A stretch of DNA of 38,286 nt from an uncultured Acidobacteriia bacterium. GTDB taxonomy: Bacteria; Acidobacteriota; Terriglobia; Bryobacterales; Bryobacteraceae. Of this stretch, positions 1-7,492 are shown piece after piece (the stretch's first letter is position 1; each line of letters starts with the position of its first letter). The notes under the pieces were generated by a model. That model made no database searches. It saw only the letters and a program-made list of their open reading frames with translations, and was not told the DNA's origin. The DNA is taken from NCBI GenBank assembly GCA_903876865.1, contig CAIRBY010000756.1:1-38286 (forward strand), read 5' to 3'. A program made the position numbers and the translations under genes.

Positions 1-126
1 CAACTCGTAGACGAGGGAGCCGGTGAAATTGTGCTTGAGGTCAATGTAGGCAGAGCCCCATTCGGCCTTGCGGTCGTAGAGGTTCTGCATGTAGGCGGTA
101 GTCTTACCCACAGTGTAATGGAATTG
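1..126 (-). CDS. Host TonB-dependent receptor, internal/C-terminal fragment cut by the prophage
   Basis: Read on the minus strand from 120 to 1, one open frame gives a peptide with the elements HYTVGKTTAYMQ, AEWGSAYIDLKHNF and SLVYEL. This is the typical sequence of the beta-barrel part of large Oar-like TonB-dependent receptors of Acidobacteriota, which import substrates or act in adhesion at the outer membrane. The frame loses its family character upstream of about 126 and meets a stop at 178-180, as expected if the prophage has separated it from its N-terminal part. The gene continues beyond base 1. The family call rests on remembered sequence style, not on a search. Confidence 0.6.
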
Positions 127-487
127 GGGGCGGGAGATGGCGGGTAGTGGCGGGCAGGGCAGCCAACCGCGGGTAAGTTACGGCGACAGTAGGGGATAGC
201 GGCGGCGGCGGGCGCGCCAGGATGCGCCACGAGCGCGCCAGGCGCTGCTAACACTACGTTGGACATTCGGGGCAGTCGCGGGGCAGCGTCGACGAACAAT
301 CAATAAGATAGCGGGGTTTGCGCTGGCGGCGCGGCTGGTATGGCTCAAACCACTGATGGCGCGGACGTTAGGCTGCAGTTGCCAGCGTTGGTGGCGGAGA
401 ATGGCTGCGACACGCAAGTTTTGAAAGTATGCGGGGGCGGCGGTGGAGTAGTTTAATGTTTCAGGCGGGTCCGGCCGATAGATAGGC
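127..487. other. Non-coding left end of the prophage
   Basis: I see no convincing gene in these 361 bases. The only longer frame (178-417, minus) is Arg- and Ser-rich with no domain character and looks like a GC-rich shadow. The stretch holds a candidate transposase-binding site at 257-268 and a weaker one at 411-427 (CACGCAAGTTTTGAAAG, similar to the right-end motif). In Mu the equivalent region carries the L1-L3 binding sites of the transposase. Confidence 0.5.
257..268 (+). other. Candidate left-end transposase binding site
   Basis: CGTTGGACATTC here is repeated exactly in inverted orientation at 38180-38191 near the right end. If three flanking positions upstream are included, the match is CNCTNCGTTGGACATTC. 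Inverted copies of one motif near both ends are what a Mu-type transposase needs for synapsis. The identification as a binding site is inference. Confidence 0.4.
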
Positions 488-787
488 GTGAGAATTCTGG
501 TAACACTGCTGGTGGCCGGCTGCGCGGTTGGGGCGCGGCGGGGTGAGGTTCGCGACGAGGCGGGCCGACAGAGGCGGGGGGCGGTCGCGCGGGTGGAGCG
601 GAGCGCGGCGGTGCGGCGGGAGTTCCAGCGGCTGCATCCGTGTCCGGCGATCGGACAACCGGATGGGGCCTGTCCAGGGTATGTGGTGGATCACATCCGG
701 GCGCTCAAGCGCGGGGGCGAGGATGCGGTATCCAACATGCAATGGCAGCCGGTGGCGGAGGCCAGGGCGAAGGACCGGATCGAGTAG
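488..787 (+). CDS. HNH endonuclease with lipoprotein-like signal peptide
   Basis: 99 aa from GTG. The C-terminal half (residues ~45-99) carries the compact HNH pattern: a Cys in HPCPAIG, a second Cys in GACPGYVVDHI, then the VDHIRALKRGGED core and the SNMQWQ segment, followed by the usual A-KDRIE tail. This matches short HNH nucleases that cut DNA with a divalent metal. The N-terminus (MRILVTLLVAGC) is hydrophobic and ends in a possible lipobox VAGC, so the protein may be exported and lipid-anchored. The middle is Arg-rich. It is the first gene inside the left end and converges with the minus-strand gene that ends at 788, with no gap. An internal start without the signal cannot be excluded. 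Confidence 0.75.
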   Translation: MRILVTLLVAGCAVGARRGEVRDEAGRQRRGAVARVERSAAVRREFQRLHPCPAIGQPDGACPGYVVDHIRALKRGGEDAVSNMQWQPVAEARAKDRIE

Positions 788-1279
788 TCAGAGACGAGCG
801 GCGGCGGGGCGGGTGTAGGAGAGCCAGAGGTCTTCGCTGCGGATGGCGGGGATGACGGTATAGCGGAGCTGGAGGACGGTGGTGGGGAAAGACCACTGGG
901 AGGTCCGGCCGGCATCGGTCTTCTGTTCGGCGGGGCGGCCGTAGCGTTCGGTGAGTAGCAGGTCGGTGGCCATGAAGGCGGCGGTGCCGGGGGTGGGTGT
1001 GTTCAGGTAGACGGCGGTGAGTTTGCCGGCCGGATCGAACAGGAAAAAGACCGACCAGGCGATAGGGCCAATTTGCAGGGTGGGGATGCCGAGCGGGGAG
1101 AGGATGCCTTCGATCTTCCGGGGAGCTTCGGGGCCGGTGAGGATTTGGGCGTCGGGGACCGCGGCGCGGACTTGATTGACGGTCATTCCCCACTTGGCGC
1201 CGGTCCAGCCACCGGGATCATCGGCGGCAAAAGCGGCCAGGACCAACACTACATATAAGGATAGAACCAGGGCTCTCAT
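788..1279 (-). CDS. Exported hypothetical protein (accessory gene)
   Basis: 163 aa. The ATG at 1279 is chosen because it overlaps the upstream stop codon (ATGA), and it places a clean Sec signal at the very start (MRALVLSLYVVLVLAAFA, then ADD). The mature part has WTGAKWGMTVNQVRAAVP, a motif typical of small secreted proteins with a Trp-Gly-Met pattern, then an alpha/beta domain with Phe/Tyr-rich strands. No enzyme motif is visible. It lies in a two-gene minus-strand unit with a small membrane protein downstream of the repressor gene, the place where lysogenic-conversion genes sit. Function unknown. Confidence 0.7.
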   Translation of the reverse strand: MRALVLSLYVVLVLAAFAADDPGGWTGAKWGMTVNQVRAAVPDAQILTGPEAPRKIEGILSPLGIPTLQIGPIAWSVFFLFDPAGKLTAVYLNTPTPGTAAFMATDLLLTERYGRPAEQKTDAGRTSQWSFPTTVLQLRYTVIPAIRSEDLWLSYTRPAAARL

Positions 1280-1524
1280 TTCGGCCACTGGTAAGCGCTC
1301 TGGGCGACGGCCGGATCGGCGGCGGCCGGCTGCGCCAGTTGGCGGCGGAGCGCCTGGATTTCATCGAGGAGTTCGGCCTGGCCTTCCACCATCCGGCCGG
1401 CGCGGTAGTAGATACCGAGCAGGATGAGCGGAGCGATGACGGCCAGGACGAGCAGGACCAGGCCGGCCAGAATCGGGATGATGGCAAGGGCACCGAGGGC
1501 AGAAGTTGCGGTGTGATCGGGCAT
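1276..1524 (-). CDS. Small membrane protein with cytoplasmic coiled coil
   Basis: 82 aa. One long hydrophobic stretch (residues ~9-38, rich in Leu, Ile, Val and Ala) is followed by an amphipathic segment (VEGQAELLDEIQALRRQLAQ) that looks like a coiled coil. The start at 1524 is preceded on the minus strand by GAGGAG. It sits directly downstream of the repressor and overlaps the next minus-strand gene by four bases, so it is probably co-transcribed with the repressor and expressed in the lysogen. A role in superinfection exclusion is possible but is only a guess from the position. Confidence 0.65.
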   Translation of the reverse strand: MPDHTATSALGALAIIPILAGLVLLVLAVIAPLILLGIYYRAGRMVEGQAELLDEIQALRRQLAQPAAADPAVAQSAYQWPK

Positions 1525-1539
1525 GACTCCTCTGTAGTA

Positions 1540-1986
1540 TCAGGGTTTCGCGTGCCGCTGTCTAGCGGGTTTGGCTGCGGCCTTTGGCGTGGCAAGGGTG
1601 GAGGCGAAGTAGCGGAGCAGGTGGTCTATGGCCGCGGCGGCGTCGGGGTTGCCGGAATCGAGCAGGGCATCCAATAGGGCGTGTTGGGCCTGGCGGCCGG
1701 CGTCCTGGATGGCTGCGTATTGGATCTGTTTCCCCTGGCGCTGGGCGAATTCCTGGGGAGGGTGGATCAGGGTGCGGACCTGCCACGCGTCGCTACTGAG
1801 GACGAGTGCCACATCGGCAAAGCCGCGTTCGGCGGCAATGGTCTTCATGCGCTCGACCACTTCGGGCGGAATCTTCTTGCCGGCTTCATAGCCTTGGATC
1901 GAGGCGTACGACCTGCCCACTAGATCGGCGAACTGGTGCTGATTCATCCCCATATGCTCGCGAAGAATTTTTAGCGGATTGTCCAT
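1540..1986 (-). CDS. XRE-family (Cro/C1-type) transcriptional repressor
   Basis: 148 aa. Residues ~5-60 form a helix-turn-helix of the XRE type: LREHMGMNQHQFADLVGRS and YASIQGYEAGKKIPPEVVER contain the conserved Q/A/G and I-Y-E-G-K pattern. The rest is Ala-rich and may mediate oligomerisation. It is the only regulator on the minus strand and faces the early operon across a 50-base region with palindromes, so it is the expected lysogeny repressor. Its ATG has no visible Shine-Dalgarno sequence, so the message may be leaderless or weakly translated, which fits a repressor. Confidence 0.88.
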   Translation of the reverse strand: MDNPLKILREHMGMNQHQFADLVGRSYASIQGYEAGKKIPPEVVERMKTIAAERGFADVALVLSSDAWQVRTLIHPPQEFAQRQGKQIQYAAIQDAGRQAQHALLDALLDSGNPDAAAAIDHLLRYFASTLATPKAAAKPARQRHAKP

Positions 1987-1993
1987 TTTGTAT

Positions 1994-2022
1994 TTGACAA
2001 CACAACCACCTAAGCATATGCT
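1994..2022 (+). promoter_or_regulatory. Early promoter (sigma70-type)
   Basis: TTGACA at 1994-1999 is a perfect -35 box. TATGCT at 2017-2022 lies at the optimal 17-base spacing and matches four of six -10 positions, including the key first TAT. The predicted start is near 2029-2030, only about seven bases before the ATG at 2037, so the first early message would have an extremely short or absent leader. The -10 box lies inside the 18-base palindrome, giving a direct way to repress it. Confidence 0.7.
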
Positions 2023-2035
2023 TAGGCTTAAGCCT
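2009..2035. promoter_or_regulatory. Operator: two overlapping perfect palindromes
   Basis: CCTAAGCATATGCTTAGG at 2009-2026 is an 18-base perfect palindrome, and AGGCTTAAGCCT at 2024-2035 is a second, 12-base perfect palindrome sharing three bases with the first. Both contain GCTTA half-sites. They cover the early -10 box and start site and sit between the divergent repressor and Cro-like genes. A related CATATGCTC lies at about 1951 inside the repressor gene and could be an auxiliary site. Confidence 0.75.
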
Positions 2036-2036
2036 C

Positions 2037-2243
2037 ATGAATGTAAACCTACAAGTCGATAGTAGCGCGACGGTCAACCTGTTGCAAAAGCTGTGGTTGG
2101 CCCACAATCGCGGGGTATTGACTGAGGTTGCATTGAAACTTAAGGTCAGTCCGCAGGCGGTGAGCGCGGTGTACAAGGGCAAGAGACGTTCCGCGAAGAT
2201 CGAGCGGGCGTTAAAACGCAAGGGGGCCACGCTTGTCTTCTAA
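2037..2243 (+). CDS. Cro/Ner-like DNA-binding protein
   Basis: 68 aa. Residues ~26-52 (VLTEVALKLKVSPQAVSAVY, then KGKRRS) form a helix-turn-helix. The basic C-terminus (KIERALKRKGATLVF) fits DNA binding. It is the first gene of the early operon, divergent from the repressor, as Ner is in Mu and Cro in lambda, so it likely damps early or repressor transcription at the palindromes at 2009-2035. The start is fixed by the short distance from the predicted transcription start. Confidence 0.75.
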   Translation: MNVNLQVDSSATVNLLQKLWLAHNRGVLTEVALKLKVSPQAVSAVYKGKRRSAKIERALKRKGATLVF

Positions 2244-2463
2244 TCGCAAGGACGGAGCGGACCTGCTGGCGTTCGCGAAGGCGATTCTGGCGCTGGATCA
2301 GCCGGACGTGACTCGCGCGGCCGAGTCCGTGTTGGGCGCTTTGCTCAATGGTGGCAGCGCGTTGCGCTATCTGCGGATGTACCCGGATTTGAGTAGCGAT
2401 GCGGTTCACGATGCGCTCCGAAGTACAACGCTACGCCGAAAGAAGGGCAAAAACAATGTCTGA
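2233..2463 (+). CDS. Hypothetical early protein
   Basis: 76 aa, starting at TTG 2233, with AGGGGG at 2221-2226 as ribosome binding site; it overlaps the end of the Cro-like gene by 11 bases. The protein is mostly helical (DLLAFAKAILALDQPDVTRA, LNGGSALRYL) with a basic tail (RRKKGK). I do not recognise a family. It lies between the Cro-like regulator and the transposition genes, so it is expressed immediately early. Confidence 0.6.
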   Translation: MSSNRKDGADLLAFAKAILALDQPDVTRAAESVLGALLNGGSALRYLRMYPDLSSDAVHDALRSTTLRRKKGKNNV

Positions 2464-2866
2464 AGTTCGGCAGATTTCGGATAACGCCGTCGAGAGCGAT
2501 GGGGTAGGAGGCCTGTTATCCGACTCATTCTATGAGACTGCGGAGCGTATCCGGAAGGTGCTGAAGCAGGATCTGGCGGAGTGCAAGTGGTCGCGGGAAG
2601 AGGTTGCAATCCGGCTGAGTGTGCGGATGGGGCGGATCAGCCTGGCCATGATTGACGCGTACGTGTCGGAGAGCAAGGCAAATAAGTTCCCCGCGGAACT
2701 GATTCCGGCGTGGATCGAGGTGACGGGGTCGCACCGGATTCTGGCACTCCTGTGCGGGGATGTAGAGCTTTCGATCGCAACGCCGGAGGATCGGGACTTC
2801 GCGGAGTTGGGGCGGGCGCGGATGAAAGCGGAGCGGCTGGCCCGGAAGCTGGAGGGACGGGTCTGA
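2456..2866 (+). CDS. Hypothetical early protein, possible DNA-binding
   Basis: 136 aa. ATG 2456 is preferred over an in-frame upstream start because it overlaps the previous stop and has AAGGG eight bases before it. The protein is charged and helical. The segment WSREEVAIRLSVRMGRIS resembles a helix-turn-helix, followed by a segment with HRILALLCGDVEL and a basic C-terminus (RARMKAERLARKLEGRV). In transposable phages of this type, proteins here often sit just upstream of the transposase, but the family was not recognised with certainty. Its end overlaps the next ATG (TGATG). Confidence 0.65.
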   Translation: MSEVRQISDNAVESDGVGGLLSDSFYETAERIRKVLKQDLAECKWSREEVAIRLSVRMGRISLAMIDAYVSESKANKFPAELIPAWIEVTGSHRILALLCGDVELSIATPEDRDFAELGRARMKAERLARKLEGRV

Positions 2867-3444
2867 TGGCTGCGATTACGATCAGACTGGATGCCACCCG
2901 GGCGCTGCCGTTATCGCCGCCGTCGTGGAACGTGCCGAACCAGGCAGGGCTCTGGTTGGGGAATGCGTCCGCCGCGTGTAAGGCCTGCCGGGGCAACGGC
3001 GGGTCCCCTACCTATAGGGGGGCGCAGCTTTCGATGTGTGACTGCGTCGCGCGGCAGATCTTCCGGGCGTGCCTGGCCAAATACCGGGATCTGGAGCATT
3101 TCTCGCGGGAGACGATGGTGGGCTGGACAGGACTGCAAAAACAGGCTCGGTCTCGCGCCGAAGCGTGTCGGTATGTTCGGATCGCCGAGGATTACCGGGC
3201 GGACTTCTATCTGATTTCGAAGCGGTATCTGAACCAGCGGGAGTGGGCGCTGTTTCAGATGTACATGCTCGAAGGCCGGACGTGGCGGGAGTGCGCGGCG
3301 CAGGTGCAGATGGATCGCGGGTCGCTGTTCCATTCGATTTACCGGATGGAACGGACCTTGGGGCGGATTTTTCTGACGTTGAAACCATATGGTTTATTCC
3401 CGTTGGACGAGTATTTCAACTGCGTGATTGGGAGGAAGGCATGA
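2866..3444 (+). CDS. Putative regulator: zinc-finger-like N-terminus and sigma-like helix-turn-helix
   Basis: 192 aa from the ATG that overlaps the previous stop. Residues ~38-60 carry Cys pairs (ACKACRG and MCDCV), a possible single zinc site. The C-terminal part (~120-170) reads LNQREWALFQMYMLEGRTWR, then ECAAQVQMDRGSLFHSIYRM, which has the layout of a sigma-70 region 4 or LuxR-like helix-turn-helix. The protein lies directly upstream of the transposase and overlaps it by four bases. It could be the transcription activator that this phage otherwise seems to lack. The domain assignment is by pattern only. Confidence 0.65.
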   Translation: MAAITIRLDATRALPLSPPSWNVPNQAGLWLGNASAACKACRGNGGSPTYRGAQLSMCDCVARQIFRACLAKYRDLEHFSRETMVGWTGLQKQARSRAEACRYVRIAEDYRADFYLISKRYLNQREWALFQMYMLEGRTWRECAAQVQMDRGSLFHSIYRMERTLGRIFLTLKPYGLFPLDEYFNCVIGRKA

Positions 3445-5519
3445 GCCCGAATCGGATCACGAAGCAGGAAGCGGCGGCGCTGATGGGGCGCTCGGTGCGG
3501 ACGGTAGAGCGGCGCGGGCTCGGGGAAGGCGGGAAGGTGGGCGTGGAGACACTGCCGGTAGAGGCGCAGCGCGGGTTTCTGGCGCGCGGCAAGGTGGTGG
3601 AGCTGGCGCCGATCACGGACGTCGGGCAGATGACGCTGGCGCTGACGGCGCCGGTGGGACCGAACCTGAGCCTGGCGGACCGGAAAGAAGCGGAGCGGCG
3701 GTATAGCGCGATTGAGCCGTTGTTGCAGCCGGACCGGTGTCCGCTGCTCTATGCGCAGCACGGGAGCAAGGGCGCGGTGGTGGCGTGGCTATGCGGGCAG
3801 TACGAGGTGAAGCGGGCCACACTGTACCTGTGGTTGGCGAAGTACAAGCTGGGCGGCCTGCCGGCGCTGGTGACCAAGGACCGGGCGGACAAGGGAATCT
3901 CCCGCTCGCTAAACCGGGCGGCGATGGAGTTGTTGGTGGGTTTATCCTTGCCGCAAAAGGGGAGTCGCGGGACGTACAGCGTGGCGGAAATGCTGCGCAA
4001 CTACGAGGATGAGCGGACCTGGCGGGCGGCAAATGCGGCGCGGCGGCTGACGGATTGGGAGTGCAAGAAGTACGGGCCGTACGTGAACGAAGACGGCAAG
4101 TTGCGGCCGGAAGTGCAGTTGCCGGAAGTGTCGCGGGAGACGTTCCGGCGCTGGTTTGAGCGGATACCGGAGTTCATCCGGGAGCTGGGGCGGAACGGCG
4201 AAGAGGCCTTCCATAACACGCAAGCCATTATTTCTTATAGGGATATCAGCGCCATCTCACCGCTGGATTACGTGGTGATGGATCACCGGCGGCTGGATAT
4301 GTTCTGCCTGGCACCGGCGCCGGGCGGATGGAAACTGGTGCGGCCGTGGCTGACGGCCGCGATCGACATGCGGACGCGGAAATGGCTGGCCTGGGTCATT
4401 GTGGAAGCGCCCAGCAGCGACTCGATTGCAGCGGTGCTGCGCAAGGCATTCGTGGCCCACGGGCTGCCCAAGAGCCTGTATTGGGACAACGGCAAGGATT
4501 TTACCTGCGAGTGGTTTGAGGGCAAGCAGGTGGCGCGCGGCGAGCGCCGGCTGGAGAAGCTGGACGGGGTATGGCGGGGTGTGTTGGGCCAATTGGACTT
4601 GCAGGTTCACCACGCGATCCCCTACAACGCGCGGGCGAAGATCATCGAGCCGAATTTCAAACGGATTGCCAATTTTGACAGGACGCTGCCGGAGTGGTGC
4701 GGGCATAAGCCGGGTGCGCGGCCGGAGCGATTCGAGGCGCTGGTAGCGCAGCACGAGGCGTGGGTGGCGGGGCAGGCGGAAGGGACGCCATTCCGGACGA
4801 TCGGGCAGGTGGCGGCGCTGTACGAGGACGCGATCGAGGACCTGAACGAGCGGGAGATGGAAGGCGCGCTGGGGATGCGCAAGGTAAAGTGCGGCGGCGG
4901 CTACGCCTGGATGAGCCCCAACGAGTGTTGGGATGTGATGATTCCGAAGGTGGCGCGGCGGACGGTGCCGGCCGACGTCCTGCAGATGGTTTTTGCGAAG
5001 CAGCGCACGCTGACGGTGCAACATGCCGAGGTTTGCGTGACGCTCAACGGGGAGCAGTTCCATTACCGGTGCGATGGCCTGGCGCGGCTGAACGGGAAGA
5101 AGGTGGATCTGCGGTACGACCCACTGGACCTGGAGATGGCGGCGCTGTATTACGAAGACCGCTTCGCCGGCATGGTCCACTGCGCGGCATTGCGGCGCAT
5201 GGGTGAGGACCAGTTCAAGGAAGACGAACAGGAGCGCCGGCGGTTGTTGCGCCAGACGAAGCTGTTCATCAAGGCCGCGCACCAGCTGGTGCCGGTGACA
5301 GATCCGGAGGCCCGGCTGAATCGACGCCGGGCGGTGGCGCCAGTGCGGGATGTTCCGCGCGTCGAAGCGCCGGCAGAGCTGCCGGCCGCATTACTGGAGG
5401 CGGGGGCGGCGAGACGGGCCGATCTGGACCTGCGCTTTCAGGATTTGCCGGAGGTAGAGGTGACGGTGGAAGCCGTAGCCGCGCCGGTGGAAGACGACGA
5501 ATTCGATTTCTTTTCATAA
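3441..5519 (+). CDS. MuA-type DDE transposase
   Basis: 692 aa from ATG 3441, which has a strong GGAGGAAGG site. The N-terminal ~50 residues (ITKQEAAALMGRSVRTVERR) are a helix-turn-helix like the Mu end-binding domain. The RNase-H-fold catalytic core shows D281 (VVMDHRRLDMF), D349 (LYWDNGKDF) and E403 (KIIEPNFKRI); the D-D spacing of 68 equals or nearly equals that of MuA. A Mu-transposase C-terminal beta region follows (FHYRCDGLARLNGKKVDLRY). The length is slightly above MuA (663 aa). It cuts the phage ends and joins them to target DNA during integration and replicative transposition, with the ATPase encoded next door. The last ~60 residues are Ala/Pro/Val-rich and probably contact the ATPase or ClpX. 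Confidence 0.95.
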   Translation: MSPNRITKQEAAALMGRSVRTVERRGLGEGGKVGVETLPVEAQRGFLARGKVVELAPITDVGQMTLALTAPVGPNLSLADRKEAERRYSAIEPLLQPDRCPLLYAQHGSKGAVVAWLCGQYEVKRATLYLWLAKYKLGGLPALVTKDRADKGISRSLNRAAMELLVGLSLPQKGSRGTYSVAEMLRNYEDERTWRAANAARRLTDWECKKYGPYVNEDGKLRPEVQLPEVSRETFRRWFERIPEFIRELGRNGEEAFHNTQAIISYRDISAISPLDYVVMDHRRLDMFCLAPAPGGWKLVRPWLTAAIDMRTRKWLAWVIVEAPSSDSIAAVLRKAFVAHGLPKSLYWDNGKDFTCEWFEGKQVARGERRLEKLDGVWRGVLGQLDLQVHHAIPYNARAKIIEPNFKRIANFDRTLPEWCGHKPGARPERFEALVAQHEAWVAGQAEGTPFRTIGQVAALYEDAIEDLNEREMEGALGMRKVKCGGGYAWMSPNECWDVMIPKVARRTVPADVLQMVFAKQRTLTVQHAEVCVTLNGEQFHYRCDGLARLNGKKVDLRYDPLDLEMAALYYEDRFAGMVHCAALRRMGEDQFKEDEQERRRLLRQTKLFIKAAHQLVPVTDPEARLNRRRAVAPVRDVPRVEAPAELPAALLEAGAARRADLDLRFQDLPEVEVTVEAVAAPVEDDEFDFFS

Positions 5520-5531
5520 CAGGGGGCTGAT

Positions 5532-6566
5532 ATGAAGGCAGTAGCAGAGGAAGTACGTGCGCAGGTGCTCGCATTTTTGCAGCGCCGGCCGGATCTGGTG
5601 GCAGGGGATCTGAGCGCACACACGAGGCTGGCGCAATCGACGTGCCGGCATTTCATGGATGGGGTCAACCTGGTGAACGGCCAGGACGGCGTGGCGGCGG
5701 AGTTTTCGCGCGTGCTGCGGCTGGCCGAGGCGGGGGATATCCTGCCGGCCGGGCTGACACCGGTAGAGATCACGGAGAGCCATCCGGAGCATCCGGAGCG
5801 GCTGCGCCGGGCGAAGGATTTCTACAAGATCGAGACGGTTGCGTGCGTGGCCACGACGTTGAGCTACTGCGCGGAGAACGGGCTGATCGGGGTAGTGACG
5901 GGCGATTACGGCATCGGGAAGACCGAGGCGGTGAAGGCCTGGCGGCGGAGCGCGGGGAAGAAGTTCCCTTCGCTGGTCTATGAATTCAACGAGTTCACGG
6001 CCAAAAACATCGTGGCATTCGTGCAGGCGATCGCGACGCTGCTGGATGTGCCATTTCCGGTGGGGTCGAACAACGGGCAGCGGGTGTTTGAGGGGGTGGT
6101 GGAGGCGCTGCTGGACGCGCCTTGCCTGCTGATTCTGGACCAGTGCGAGACGGTTTCGCCGCGGGTGATGCAGATTGTCCGGCAGATTCACGACCGGACG
6201 CGGGAGGCGGGGGTGGGGATCGCGCTGCTAGCGAGTCCGGTGCTGATGGAACGGCTGAAGGGGTCGCGGATCCGCGACCTGGGCGCGCTGAGTTCGCGGG
6301 TTGGGGTGTGGACCCAGTTGCGCGGGATCAGCTCGGCGGAGATGGGGGCGATTTTGAAGGCGGAGGGCATCACGCGGGTGGATGATGATGCGTTCCGGCT
6401 GTGGCATCGGGCTGTGGGCGGCAGCATGCGCCGGCTGATGGCGAGCGTCACGTTGATCCAGTTGAAGCACACGGGCAAGGCGATTACGGAGAAGACGATC
6501 GCGGGCGTGGCGAGCAGCTTGTGGGGGATGACGGTGGGGCCGCGGAATGTGGCGGTGGTGGCATGA
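5532..6566 (+). CDS. MuB-type AAA+ ATPase, transposition target selector
   Basis: 344 aa. Walker A GDYGIGKT spans residues 124-131 (K130), and Walker B CLLILDQCE has its Asp at about 203. SSPVL-type sensor segments follow (GIALLASPVLMERLKG). The N-terminal ~60 residues look like a helix-turn-helix (LSAHTRLAQSTCRHFMDG), as in MuB. It follows the transposase by 12 bases, with GGGGG upstream. Known MuB proteins form ATP-bound filaments on target DNA, stimulate the transposase and provide target immunity. The C-terminus is basic and probably binds DNA. Confidence 0.93.
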   Translation: MKAVAEEVRAQVLAFLQRRPDLVAGDLSAHTRLAQSTCRHFMDGVNLVNGQDGVAAEFSRVLRLAEAGDILPAGLTPVEITESHPEHPERLRRAKDFYKIETVACVATTLSYCAENGLIGVVTGDYGIGKTEAVKAWRRSAGKKFPSLVYEFNEFTAKNIVAFVQAIATLLDVPFPVGSNNGQRVFEGVVEALLDAPCLLILDQCETVSPRVMQIVRQIHDRTREAGVGIALLASPVLMERLKGSRIRDLGALSSRVGVWTQLRGISSAEMGAILKAEGITRVDDDAFRLWHRAVGGSMRRLMASVTLIQLKHTGKAITEKTIAGVASSLWGMTVGPRNVAVVA

Positions 6567-6796
6567 AGCAGGGGAGAGCGGGGGCGGCTTTGATCCGGAA
6601 GTTGGTGGAGGATTTGATGGGGCCGACGTGCCAGTGCGGGCGCGGAAAGCGGCCAAAACAGAGCTTTTGCAAAGAATGCTTTGGCATGCTTCCGAAGGAG
6701 CAGCAGATGGCGCTTTACCGACGGATCGGGAACGGGTACGAGAGTGCGCACGCGGCGGCGGTGAGCTATCTGAAGGCGGCGGGGGTGTGCCAGTGA
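6563..6796 (+). CDS. Small zinc-ribbon protein
   Basis: 77 aa. The ATG overlaps the ATPase stop (ATGA). Four cysteines (C23, C25, C36, C39) in TCQCGRGKRPKQSFCKECF form a zinc-ribbon-like cluster with basic residues between them. The C-terminal part is helical (LPKEQQMALYRRIGNGYESA). Likely a nucleic-acid-binding early protein. Similar small zinc proteins are common next to MuB genes in transposable phages, but no exact role is known to me. Confidence 0.75.
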   Translation: MKQGRAGAALIRKLVEDLMGPTCQCGRGKRPKQSFCKECFGMLPKEQQMALYRRIGNGYESAHAAAVSYLKAAGVCQ

Positions 6797-7149
6797 GGCC
6801 GCTGCCGGAGGGTTGGACCAGGCGGTACGTCTGGGCGTGGAAGAAGAACGTCCCCTGCCTGACGTTCGCGGAGGGGGAGTTGTGCGTGGCGAACGACCCG
6901 TTCGACGACTTCATGCTCTTTCACCGGCGAAGCGGGTGGGTGTTGCGCTCGCGCGTGCCGTACGAAGAGGCGGTGCGGCTGGCGCAGGCGTGGGCCGGGT
7001 TCGATTGGGACTTCGAAGATGAACTGGAAACTGCGGCGCTGGTCACGCGGACGCTGGTGGTGGAATGGCTGCGGGTGGATGGGGCGTGCAGGACTGCGGA
7101 GGAAGGGAGAGGCCGGGATGCCTGTCCTGCGACGGGGGTGCCGGCATGA
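6793..7149 (+). CDS. Hypothetical early protein
   Basis: 118 aa from GTG 6793, overlapping the previous stop by four bases. It is rich in Trp and acidic residues (WTRRYVWAWKKNVPCLTF, WAGFDWDFEDELE). The tail after the helical stretch TAALVTRTLVVEWLRVDG contains several Cys, Gly and Arg residues and may be unstructured. I do not recognise the family. It is part of the early operon. Confidence 0.6.
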   Translation: MRPLPEGWTRRYVWAWKKNVPCLTFAEGELCVANDPFDDFMLFHRRSGWVLRSRVPYEEAVRLAQAWAGFDWDFEDELETAALVTRTLVVEWLRVDGACRTAEEGRGRDACPATGVPA

Positions 7150-7223
7150 TGCTGTTTCTGGCGGGGGTTGTGGTGGGGATGGGACTGATCGAGTGGCTGG
7201 AGTGGCGGAGGTACACGGGATGA
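7146..7223 (+). CDS. Tiny single-span membrane protein
   Basis: 25 aa. It starts at the ATG (of ATGATG) that overlaps the previous stop and ends overlapping the next ATG by four bases (GGATGA), so it sits perfectly in the translationally coupled series. Residues 2-16 (MLFLAGVVVGMGLIE) are hydrophobic and are followed by WLEWRRYTG, a short basic tail. This is consistent with a one-helix membrane peptide. Its size makes it easy to miss; the double overlap is the main evidence. Confidence 0.5.
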   Translation: MMLFLAGVVVGMGLIEWLEWRRYTG

Positions 7224-7492
7224 GCACTTTGGCCGAGTTGACGAACCAGCTGAATAGCGAATTGACGATTCTGCTGAACGGGTTGGAACAACTGGACTTG
7301 GACCTGCCGGAGGACGATCCGGCGCGGGAGTGGCTGTGGCGGATGGCGGGGGCGACGAGCACTGCGCAAGGGATCGCGGCGGCGCTGCTGAGGAAAGCGG
7401 ACCCGCGACGGATGGAGTACGGGCAGCAGATCGAGCGGATGGAGCAGGCGGCGCGACTGAGATACATGAGGCGGCTGGAGGAGCACCAATGA
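7220..7492 (+). CDS. Hypothetical helical early protein
   Basis: 90 aa, ATG overlapping the previous stop (ATGA). It is almost wholly helical: LAELTNQLNSELTILLNGLE, then an acidic stretch (DLPEDDPAREWLW), then a long basic helix (PRRMEYGQQIERMEQAARLR) ending in YMRRLEEHQ. It probably forms a coiled coil. No family recognised. The context is the small-gene cluster between the ATPase and Gam. Confidence 0.6.
   Translation: MSTLAELTNQLNSELTILLNGLEQLDLDLPEDDPAREWLWRMAGATSTAQGIAAALLRKADPRRMEYGQQIERMEQAARLRYMRRLEEHQ

Noticed and set aside
178-417. Open minus-strand frame of 79 codons in the left end
   Set aside because: Arg/Ser/Pro-rich with no domain character, no ribosome site, and it lies in the expected transposase-site region; GC-rich shadow.
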